A stretch of DNA of 64,000 nt, from the NCBI GenBank assembly GCA_963930775.1, contig OZ005696.1:7130001-7194000 (forward strand), given 5' to 3'. Below, piece by piece: positions 47,320 through 57,841 of the stretch. Made by a program: the position numbers and the translations under genes. Within the stretch, counting starts at the first letter, position 1; the number at the start of each line of letters is the position of its first letter. The notes beneath the pieces are model-generated. The model searched no databases. It was not told where the DNA came from and saw only the letters and a program-made list of their open reading frames with translations. The stretch is from Cliona cf. orientalis. Lineage: Eukaryota > Porifera > Demospongiae > Clionaida > Clionaidae.

Positions 47320-47580
47320 CTCAAATACATGGTCAGACTTGAGTCAGATATATTATGGTCAAACTCAAATATGTGGTCAAAATTGTTGCTGATATAATAT
47401 GTTCAAAGCCAAATATATATAATATTATGGTCAAATTTTATTATTATCAAACTCAAATACATGGTCAAACGTTAGTTATATAAATTTTGCATTTCATCAT
47501 GTATTTGAGCTACTGAATGCCCATATATGGTCAAACATGCAGCAAATATTATATGGTCAAAATTCAAGAAGATCCCCTTA
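47320..47580. repeat. degenerate repeats of ATGGTCAAACTCAAATA
   Basis: ATGGTCAAA or a close variant recurs about eight times at irregular 25-60-bp spacing, often followed by CTCAAATA. Not coding. Confidence 0.6.
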
Positions 47581-48080
47581 CACAATATAGTCACAGATAT
47601 GACGTATCTATTAGTTAATTGGACCGACGTGACGTCAACAGAATCACAGCCGCGCCGGGCCGTTCGCGAATAAAATTCGCGATCGCGCGCACAAACATCC
47701 ACCCACGATCCTTTACCCGCTAGCTGCAATGGTCCCTATAGTATAGTTGGGCAATGGCAGCCATGTGTTAGTGGCAAAATAATATAATGGCTTACACTTG
47801 ATAATAATATAGGCCACTGCGGCAGTCCATACAATTCTTAATTCATCTTCACATACAAAATTAGCCGGCCCAGTTTGTTATCTTAGAGTTTCAACTTTCA
47901 GGTTGTAGCTATAGTGATTGGTTACTCTTCAGTAGATTAAGATATACTAAGGATGTTGATATATTAAGTCTATAGAAACTGCATTCGATCTGCAAATGAT
48001 GAAGTATAACACACAATATATGTCATTACTTGGCAAAAATTGCTATTCTCATGATTTTGGTTGTTTTATAATACATGCAG

Positions 48081-49407
48081 CTGTGAGTTTATGCTGGCGT
48101 AGATATCACTGGAATCATTCAAGACAGCGGAAACGATAGCATTTCCTTCCAACCTTGTACAAAGAGAATATGCCAGGACCATAATACACAAAGGCTGCTT
48201 CAAATACAGTGAAATCAATGGGAAAATTGTCCACGTTCACTGTCCAAATTTTAATGATCGCCGTAACAAGCTTTGCAATAGCCTCCGCAAGCACAAAGCT
48301 GCCAATCACAATGATTGTGACCATCAATACCTCCGGGTTTCTTTTGGTGAAAGATTTTATGCCCCTTTGCTCATTTTTCGATATTGCAAAGAATATTATC
48401 GTGAGACAGGATGCATACAATACAAAAGTACTCAGGACGTAAACTATATACATAGAGCCAAAAATCAGTTGCATGGTAAGCAGAAACGCTTGAATTTGGC
48501 AAAGAGAATCCAACATAACGAGTAGTACTACCATGGAAAGGATGACATGAGGGATGTTGCAACCCGCTTAAGCACACCTCTTAATGATGTTGATGCAGCA
48601 AAAATTGATGCTGTTTTTAAATGCTTTATGTGGATAATAGCCTATTTTGCGTACGTTCTTCTCTACTCCTTTTTTCCTGCTTTTGTGCTAGCATTTGCCT
48701 ATCCAACGAGAGTTATCACTATTTTTACCTTTATAGTTACATTCTTGATCTTATCTATTGTCTATCTCACTACTTACATTAAGAAAGGTATTACATTGAA
48801 AAGTCTTAAAGATTTTAAGTGCATAAAAATTATAATCTGTATCATACTCATGATTTTACTTTTGTACTTTTTTATCTTTGTTTTTGCACTCCTTTACTCT
48901 CTTGTGATCGGGAGAGCCTCTGTCATTAACTCAGCCCCTCTCGCCCTTCTCTCCCTCCTTCCTTCCATTTTAGTCTCTATCGCGGCTTGGATGATGAAAT
49001 CCACCCTGCTGAACAGCGACAGCGGTAGTGGAAGAAGTGTCACCGAAACTGATTATGGTGTGAAACATGTAGACAGAGAAAACAAGATAGAGTCTGATGG
49101 GAGCGTAACGCTTACTAGCTACAAGAAACTTAAATTGAATGAAGGTAGAGAAACAACTGGGCTAACGCAATATGAAGAAAGTCGCAGCTATGAAGTAAAT
49201 GAGACCGAAAAAGCTTTTCAAGATGGAGGCGTAATTTCCAACGCTATGCTAATACAGAGTGAAGAGGGTTGTGCCGGAGAAGAACATAAAACAAATGGAG
49301 AGGGATCCGGAGATGGAGAGTCGATTGTCTTAAGAATGCGGCTAATACAGAAAGAAGAAACTTATGGCACACAAGAAAGCGAAACAGAGAGTGAAACTAA
49401 GATTTAA
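48081..49407 (+). pseudogene. receptor copy 6: exon 2 only, with internal inversion
   Basis: The acceptor (ACATGCAG|CTG) is followed by a TGA where every other copy has the Arg codon CGA, then VYAGVDIT. From about 48134 to 48535 the sequence is inverted. Read on the minus strand it gives the missing middle (TRYVGFSLPNSSVS, the first three hydrophobic segments, KVGRKCYR) with one 4-base frameshift after DFWLY. From about 48547 the plus strand resumes with segments 4-7 and an unusually long acidic, Ser/Thr-rich tail in one open frame to 49407. No exon 1 is seen upstream. It cannot make a family-type receptor. Confidence 0.88.
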
Positions 49408-50139
49408 TTGACTGACAAAAAGTTTAATAATGGTATATAGAAACCACTAAGTGTACACTAATCTTATAGGCTATGATTGATTATGTACAATGTCATAATC
49501 CTGCATTATGGATTAATTTTGTTGTCATTAGCATGCTCGTGTGCATACATGTGCATGTGTATCAGTGGTGTTGTCATGCTGGGGAGGGGGGTTTCATGTC
49601 TAATCATCCATATGCCAGCGCATCCACCCATTTGCATAATAATAATAATATTGTGTTGTTTACATAATGTGTCATGATCAAGGTAGCCCCACCTGTGCTG
49701 ATGAAATGATCCTAAAAACGTGATTATGTTTTTGTAAGCACTTAATTGAAACATGTACTTGCTTATTGAAGCCACTCTCATAATTATCCTATCCACACTA
49801 TAATGCTACATATCCTTTTTGAAAAATTATGAAAAACAAAATTAATCCACCTTTAGGCTAAGCTAGCTGTCTCTTTCAACAAAAGTCGTGACAGACCTAC
49901 ATTTGTAAGAGAGCTAGCCCCTTAATTATCATTTCAGTAGATTTCCTAGTGAAACTCAATTAAAAATTGCACCTCTGAAGTAGGGATACATTAATTTTTG
50001 GAATCATCACACGTACACATGACGTTGTATTCCTCGAGCTTTTGCATGCACCTGCCAGCTGGCCAGCCCCTCCTTTGTATCACTGATTTCACAAACAAAC
50101 TAGGTGACCTTGTGGAATTTTGTGATAATAAGACTAATA
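49408..50139. other. intergenic
   Basis: AT-rich; no gene supported. Confidence 0.4.
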
Positions 50140-50740
50140 CTAGGAGTTCATGACTATGGAATAGTGAGTTTGTCCTCCTCTTCTTCCACCGCTGCTGTGC
50201 CTGCTACCACCACTGCTCTGCCGGCCATGGCTCATAGGAGGGGTGGAGTAGCAGCTTCTTTGGGAAGTACACAATCTGAAAAAAGGGAGAATGCTGTTGG
50301 GGTGGCAATTATTATAGCATCGCTTACTGTTTCTGAAGAGCTTGGGGAGTGCCTTCTGGAGTCAAAACTTTAGTAGTAACATGTCCTATGTTGTAGGAGA
50401 CATGAGTTGCCAGTTATAAAATTTAATAATCTCATAAAGTGGGTATCATGGACATACCCATTCTTCCACCTGAAGGTGGTCCACGTATGGACACTCTTCC
50501 CATGTTGGTTGGAGTACTGGTGCCCTGCAGTACACAACAACATTAACTAGTACTGCCCCAAATCAGACAGTAAAATGCATGCCTCATATGTACCATTGGT
50601 CCAGGAGTGCCTAGAGGGGATGATGGAGATGCCGACTGGACACCTGCCATTATTTATAAACATTAATAATTATTGCATTGGGTATGAACGGACTTACTCA
50701 TTGGAGTTCTTGGCCTGCTCAAATTTGATTGAGTAGACTT
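50140..50740. repeat. segment duplicated at 9860-10560
   Basis: Lies just beyond the 3' end of the RNF212-like gene. Near-identical blocks with 9860-10480 but with different small deletions. A related piece of its left part also occurs at 42950-43025. Confidence 0.6.
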
Positions 50741-50789
50741 GGGTGTCTAGAGATAAATTAATTATAAAATTCCCCCTCAAATTATTAAG

Positions 50790-53538
50790 TTAAGTTAATG
50801 CTCTCATTACCATCATTTCTACAGGAGATGGAGTCACTTTCGTAATTCCTGTATTCATAGCTGGTATTAAAAAAAAATTAGGGAAAGAATCGATAAAATT
50901 GCATGACTGACTCTGTGAGGAGTGGTGGGTGGTATTCCTAATGAGCTGGTTGGTTGGAGTGGTGCACTGCGTGGGTGTTAGCTGTAGTCCCACGGCTGAG
51001 CCTGTGGCTACACCTGATGCTGCTGACGGTGAACTTCGACTGGGCTGGAGCCTGACTGGGGATGGACTGGCTCGACTAGGCTGAAAAATAATAATGTGAA
51101 CTCCTCACATAGAACTGCAGTATTGGTCCCGCTTTACCAACTTCACCCCAAATTATTTAAAACATGGTTTAGAATTTTTTCAGGAAAATTTCGTATAAAG
51201 GGGACCATAACAATAATATTATGCTTTCAAGTGCGCCAGTTGTCTATATATTATTTTTAAGGAGAAATGCATAAGAATACCCTTACCCCTGGTGCGCTTG
51301 TCTGCTGAGGTGTAAGAAGCTGCTGTTGCCTCTGTGGATTCAGCATTGACTGACTGCCCACTGCAAGGAACAGCATAATGTAGAATTATTATTACCATAG
51401 TGCGTAAAAATTTGAAATAGCTCACAGAACTGCCTACCAGTCTGCTGGCTGGTGAACTGTGGCGACGGAGATTGAGAGCTCCCTGTAGTAGTGATACACA
51501 AGGGCCCCAAGTGGGCGAGTAAAGGATCACCTATGTAGAAGATAAATGACTAGACATAATCATATGGTAACTTACCTTGAGCTTGACCCCTCCTAGAGGG
51601 GGGAAGTCGAGGAGGGGGCTACAGTGGAACACAAGTGCATACAGATGAAGTTACACTGCTGTTGTTTATAACTCACCATTCCATCAGCTCGAGTTGGAGT
51701 ATGCCAAGATATTGGAGAGCATCCTAATGCAATCATCATAATTATAAATTGTGTATTTATTTTAAGTGTTTGAGTCACTGACCTTGGTTTGATGTCATGA
51801 CTGGTGTGGCAGGAGGTCCTTGGGAGAGGTGAGGGGGGAAGGCAGGGGGCGGAGGGGGAGGAGCCAACTAAGTGGAAAAAGTTACAAAGTACTAAATGTA
51901 TGCTGTCAAATGTATTCCGGTCTCTTACCATTTTTTTCATAGCAGGGATAGCAGTACCTGTAGGAGTGCTGATTGAATATTGTGCGGATGGAGTTCCAAC
52001 TCCTACAAATCAATAATGGTATTAATATTATTATACGTAGGCCCAGTGTATTATGACATAAGCTATACTTTGAAACGGAGTGAGTCCAAACTGGTATGGA
52101 GTGACAGTCTGGGTTGCACTTCCATGTGACAGCTGCTGTCGCTGAGGGGTCACCATCTCAGCCGCACTAAACTGGCCACCATGCTGTGCACTCTGAACTC
52201 CACTCGGACCTCCATCTGTCCTCCGGATCCCACCTGCTTGCATTACACCAGTACTAGTCGAAGTCTGTCTTGTATTATTGCTGCCACTAGTAGTTGTGCT
52301 GGGCTGTGGTCTTCCTCCACCATTGAGGACCTTGGCAGCATACTGAAGCGCAGTTCTAGTCTCACATATAGTTTTGATACTAGGCACAGGGTTCCCGTGG
52401 ACATGAATACTTAAGATGTCTTCTTCTCTGTAGCGTAAGCTCTTAAGCTTCATGACGATGGCTTCTATCTCCATAAGTTGCTGATTTTTCTAACAATATT
52501 ACCATCACTTATTATGTAGGTGACAATCATATAGCTACATGCATAAATTACCTCGGAACAGATGGCTCTCTGTTTTTGTAGAGTGAGCTTTCTTCTCTTG
52601 GCCGATTCAGAGTTCTTCTTTTCCAGCTGTCCGATTGGAGCCATGGCCAGTGAGCCAAACTGAGCGACGAGGGATGCTTCATCTGTACCATTCTTTCAAA
52701 GGTAAAGAATCACAACAAATGTAACTGGTGCAGTACAAATAATATTATTGGGATAGTTGAGCACACCTCGTGAAGGAATCGTTTGCTCAGAGTCTTATGG
52801 CGCTGGTGGAATCGAAACAACTGAAATAAAACAATTATTGTGATTGAGTTAGTAGCTTTGCTATTATTCATTTGAGTTACATTTGAGAGTTGACTGCACA
52901 TGTCTGCTAGGTTTTGGAAGAAGACGCCAACTTGAGGATGGCTCTTTAGGGGGTAGAGATCGGAGAATAGGGACAAATATCGTGTGTAGTGTGTGTGTGT
53001 GTGTAGTAAGAGCCGAGTGAATCGTATTCTTGTATGTACAAAAATAATGATAAATTTGATTCCTTGTATGCACATTCCATTAGCAGGGTATAGTTATTAC
53101 TATAAGGAAGGCGATTCCAGCACTGTACAGTGAGCCAGTATTAGCCATATTTAATATACCTTGATGCCATCAGTGACTTCAAGAAACTTCAATCCTTTTC
53201 TTTGGCACATAAAACACTGAGAAGATTCAGCTATGGCAGGCAAAGTACATCAATAAAGATTTATCCTTATCGTACCATTTGGTTTATAGAGACTGACCAA
53301 TTGCTCGGCACTGGCTACAGTATATGTGGCCACAGTCTGTAACGAAATAGGGACTCCTTCCTCCCCCAGCCTCGCTGCCTCGGTGGGTGCGACATTTCAC
53401 GCAGTATATCCAAGTTGAACTCTCTATCCATGAAGGCTTCTGGTGTCCCTGAGAAGCAGCAACAGTCATGGCGTTGGTGGCATTCATATCATGGCAGCTG
53501 CATGGTACTTTTTGAGTTTGGCGCGATATTACACTCAA
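50790..53538 (-). CDS. RNF212/Zip3-like RING protein
   Basis: Thirteen exons (minus): 53538-53298, 53230-53160, 52943-52881, 52820-52767, 52692-52552, 52489-52069, 52002-51929, 51867-51783, 51723-51677, 51618-51576, 51530-51438, 51360-51287 and 51080-50790. All phases agree, giving 565 aa. A RING-type zinc finger spans exons 1-2 (WIYCVKCRTHRG...VTDCGHIYCSQC, CFMCQRK). It is followed by EVTDGIK, SHPQVGVFFQNLADMCSQLSN and LFRFHQRHKTLSKRF, matching the order of RNF212/Zip3/HEI10 SUMO/ubiquitin ligases that stabilise meiotic crossovers. A Lys/Arg coiled coil and a long Pro/Gln/Ser/Thr-rich tail follow, longer than in vertebrate RNF212. The start could be residue 1 or Met18. Head-to-head with RER1. 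Confidence 0.78.
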
Positions 53539-53718
53539 GCGACCTTTTACCGAATATGTATACCGAAAATGTATTTGCTCTAATTAACTGAAATTGCCAC
53601 GTTTCAAAAAGAAAAGTGTGAAACTGGAGGTGCATCCAAAATCAGCATTGTCTCCATTCACAAAGGAGGCATGAACTTTCGTTAACTAGGTTCCTATTAG
53701 AAGAACTAGGACAACAAT
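53539..53718. promoter_or_regulatory. 180-bp divergent promoter region, RNF212-like / RER1
   Basis: The start codons of the two genes are 180 bp apart on opposite strands with no other feature between, implying a shared bidirectional promoter. No clear TATA box. Confidence 0.6.
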
Positions 53719-56091
53719 ATGATGAACGGTGAGCCAGTTTGAAATAATTTTAAATTATATTAATATGTGAAGCTATTGCTACGAATAAAACTAGAAGCTC
53801 CATAAGTTTCTAGAGAGCCTATTACCTACCTATCGTTGTGGACTAGTTTATACCATTCCATTATAGAAACTCTTGAAAGTTCTGGTCCAGCCAAGCCGTC
53901 GATATTCACCATCGTACAAGCGGTAAGTGGGAGGTGCAATGAATATCACTCTAATTAACGCCCATCATGAAACAATCGACTTTTGTCTCTGCAGAAGTAT
54001 CAGAATTTTTTGGACAGTCTAGTGCCACACAAGGTACCTCGATGGGGCACTTCAGTGGTGCTGTTGGTCATCTACACTATTCGAGTGTTCTTACTACAGG
54101 GCTGGTACATTGTCAGTTATGCTCTGGCCATCTACCTGCTCAATCTGTTCATAGCATTCATATCTCCCAAGTTCGATCCAGTGATGGAAGAAGAGGAAGA
54201 AATAGGTGAAGCTCTCCATGCATCTCTTTCCTCCCTCTCTTCCCCCCCCCCCCTCCCTCACTCTCGCTCATATTTGGTTAACTAGTAGTAAGGGTAGATA
54301 TCTGTACATGACATTGTGTATTTAGATTGGACTTGGTATTGTAGTGTCTTGGGAGGGGGGGGGGGGGGGAATATTGTAATAACTTGTGTCCCATTCCAAG
54401 AACACGTTACTCATTACTCTGAACTCCAGTCTGACATAATGCTCTGGGGGATTATATTATTGTGTGGATTTGAGTAGGAGTATATAATTTACTACTAAAG
54501 TGGCCCCATACTAATAGATACCCGGGCAACCTCGATGTCTGCCAAGTATTTGCTCACTGTGGTAGCCCCTGGTGGCAGTCCACAAGGTCTTCTCCCAATA
54601 TTCCACACATAACTAGATGTTTAAAAACAAGAACATAGTTTAGACACTTGTATATCCTTTGATATAATACCCATTGAATTTTCTTTCACTGTTTTTTGAA
54701 GATGCATATTATATAAGATGTTGTATAAGGCTTTTTCAGAAAGACATTTGCATATTATGACATACTAGTGCATTTGGCGACTATTTCTTGTCTTTTCAGA
54801 GGACGGACCTCAATTGCCGACTAAAAGCAATGACGAGTTCAAGCCTTTCATCAGGAGACTACCCGAGTTTAAATTTTGGTGAGCAACACCAGCCTCTCTC
54901 TCTCTCCCCCCCCCCCCCTCTTGTCCTTTGAATTTATCTTCATACCTGCATGCTCCCACCTCTGCAGGTTATCACTGACTCGTGCCACACTGATAGCTCT
55001 ATTTTGTACGTTCTTCTCTTTCTTCAACATCCCTGTCTTCTGGCCCATCCTAGTCCTCTACTTTATCATCCTGTTTAGTATCACAATGAAGAGACAAATT
55101 AAGGTAAGACTACTACTTATATTCACCATAGTCTGTGTTGTATTTGAAAAAATCCTGGAGACCTGGTGGGTAATTACTAAGATTAAGTACTGGCCATGGA
55201 ATATTTAATACATTGTACAATGGTACAAGTATTGGTGCTTTACCTAATGCTTTAGGAAGTTTTATAGGGAGAAAACTACCTCCCTATTGTTAGCCATTTC
55301 ACTGTGTACTGCAGACAATGGTGCATTCCTAGCTTCATAATAACAATATCATTATGTATAATTGAGATCTCTAAAACTAGATCTAATTAGGAAATGTGAC
55401 TGTTGACAAACAACCTTAAAATAGCATTTAATCCAATTACAGGTGTGGGTAGGTTGTTTATCACTACTTGTGTGTGACTCTCCTATTGCTATTTTGTATA
55501 ATTATAATTGGACAGGGTAATTGGACGCCATTGATGTTGTAATTAGCTTCCCACTGCAGTGGTGACCAGATTAGGGTGTTTGGGTGTTGTGGCCTGGTTG
55601 TGGTGACTATAACGAGACCCTTCCTGTAATTGAGTAAACTGCCTATATAGTGAAAGGAAGAGTCAGTGTTTGCTGTGCGTACATGGGTGAGCATTGTCCC
55701 CTGGTGTTTATTGTCTCCATTGGCTTCCAGTTTAAGGGTTTAGCGACATGCCAGTCTTGTAGATTCTGCATTCAGCATCAGATGCCTTCCCTGCCAGGCT
55801 CGCGCCAGAGGCTGTGTAATACTTGTCGTTTACACGAGTAGCAGCTTTATGTTGAATAATAACTGCCTCAAATTTGTCAAAGCAGAAGCATGATGAATTA
55901 TTTTGTTCTTGAAGAAGTGTGGTATTAATGAGATGACACTCTCACACTCACATACACACACCAACTCACAAACATTCATATACACACACACACACACACA
56001 CACGGCATAGCATATGATACGTTTCCGTTACCTTCCGTTCAACTACGGGAAGCGGCGGTACAAGGGGAAGGACGAGGTGACGTCCCAATAG
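53719..56091 (+). CDS. RER1: RER1 Golgi-to-ER retrieval receptor
   Basis: Six exons: 53719-53728, 53867-53922, 53995-54205, 54800-54878, 54968-55103 and 56011-56091. They join in phase to 190 aa, close to the family's ~190-200. The first exon carries only ten coding bases (MMN + G). Recognisable family stretches: [86 protein letters not shown] and the tail [14 protein letters not shown]. Four membrane segments in a W-shaped topology. RER1 returns unassembled or escaped membrane proteins from cis-Golgi to ER in COPI vesicles. Single copy and well conserved. Confidence 0.93.
55104..56010 (+). other. last intron of RER1
   Basis: 907 bp, ending in a (CA)n tract at about 55940-56003 directly before the acceptor GGCATAG. 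No other gene recognised. Confidence 0.6.
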
Positions 56092-57841
56092 CAGCAGCGG
56101 CAGCCTCTCCCAGCGAGACCGACATGCTGCTGTATATAAACCACATAGGAGAGCCATTGATAATGATTAATTAATGTTTAATAATAATATTATTATTATT
56201 TACCACCACACTGCTAACTATTATGCACACCTGTATAATTATTATTATACCTACATAAACCTATTCCTGCACATGCATCAGACCACGGGTCAGTGAGTGT
56301 GTTTTGTGTGTAACATTTTATGTTATGGCTGTTTATCTTTTGTGTAAAGAAAGTTGTATATTAGGGTTTTATTTTGGTATACTGAAATTATTTAAATTTG
56401 GTGAGTATGTTGTTACGATATTATCATGCAAACAGTGATTTGATCTGAAACGAATAGTAACAGTTACTGTTAATGTCAACTAGGAATTCTAGAAAATAAT
56501 TATTATAAATAATTAGTTACCCCAATAATTAATAATTGCAAGTGGATGGGGATTTGTTAGCATACCGGCAATAGTATCATAGATATTTTAGTAGAGTATA
56601 CTCCGTGAATTATGCAGAGGAGTATGGTCATAAAATTACCGTGCATGACATTGTGGGATCTGTGGGCACATGCAGATATTCTCAGGTGAATTAATGAAAT
56701 CATCCCATGCATCATTATTGAGATTGGCCAGCATAGCATCACGAAGTCTTGCATGACCACAATAAGATATTCACTCCAATAATAATATTATTGACCCCAA
56801 TTGCTGCACTGATACTATAGTGATCATGCATACATAACACAATGTCATGCCAGGCCAGCTGCATGATCATTGATGATAATATTAATATTATTGAGTTGTA
56901 ATAATCTGTATGGGCTGGGATAATAATATAAACAGTAATCCTCATAATTGTACTGCCATGCATGTACCTTCTGAAAATATTGTAATTAAGGTAACTGCAT
57001 GAATCGATCGCAAATCCTCAAGAGAATTGAATTATAATAATAGCTCAATAGTGTATACACCATTCACACACAAAACGTTGATACAATTTGCAACCACATA
57101 ACTGAACCACAGAGAGTATAAATACCAGCATAATAATTAGTAACAACATACACAATAATGAAAAAACATTACACAGAGAATAATATTGATAATGAAAATG
57201 TAGAAATATTGTTCAGTAATAATATTATTAATTTTATATACATAATAAAGGTGGAGTGCAGAGTGCACCTGTTGTATTTAACTTCTCTTTGAGTGCTATG
57301 CAAAAATAATTAATGATACAAAAAAGGAAGAAAGATGAGCCAAAATATATATAAATTTATGAGTTTTTTCTTTGACTTGGAATAGTATCTCATTATCACA
57401 ACTATTTCTTTTGAAGAGCCTGTATTGAAAGTACATAGGACATGAATTAGTATTAGCCAAAAATACCGAGGTATGATAGGAACTAATTAGTGGTAATTAA
57501 CAAGGGGTGGAGTGTGGAGCTACATTGATCATAGTGAGTTCCCTACAATGACCTCAGCTAGGGTGAACCCAACAACGGTTGCCATGGCAAAATGGTGGGG
57601 TATGCCTGTAGTTGCTAAGTCAAAAGAACTCTGTTACCATAGCCAGAACAAGCAATAATGCAATCAACACTCGAATCAATGAAGTCCAATTAACCAAGGT
57701 ATTGAGAAACCAACCTATGTAGAATACTTGTAACACCCTATTCCCTACATGGAATAAAGGTGTATTCATCTAGTTTGTAATAAACTAATGCCAGACAAGT
57801 AGCTACAGGATCAGTCGGTTGGTCCTACCTAGTACCTAAAA
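56092..57841. other. convergent 3' intergenic region
   Basis: AT-rich with many ATAATATTATT tracts between the 3' ends of RER1 and the PH-domain gene. No gene supported. Confidence 0.5.

Noticed and set aside
48115-48534. Minus-strand open frame with membrane segments, as a separate antisense gene
   Set aside because: It is the inverted middle of receptor copy 6: both ends line up with the breaks in the plus-strand exon.
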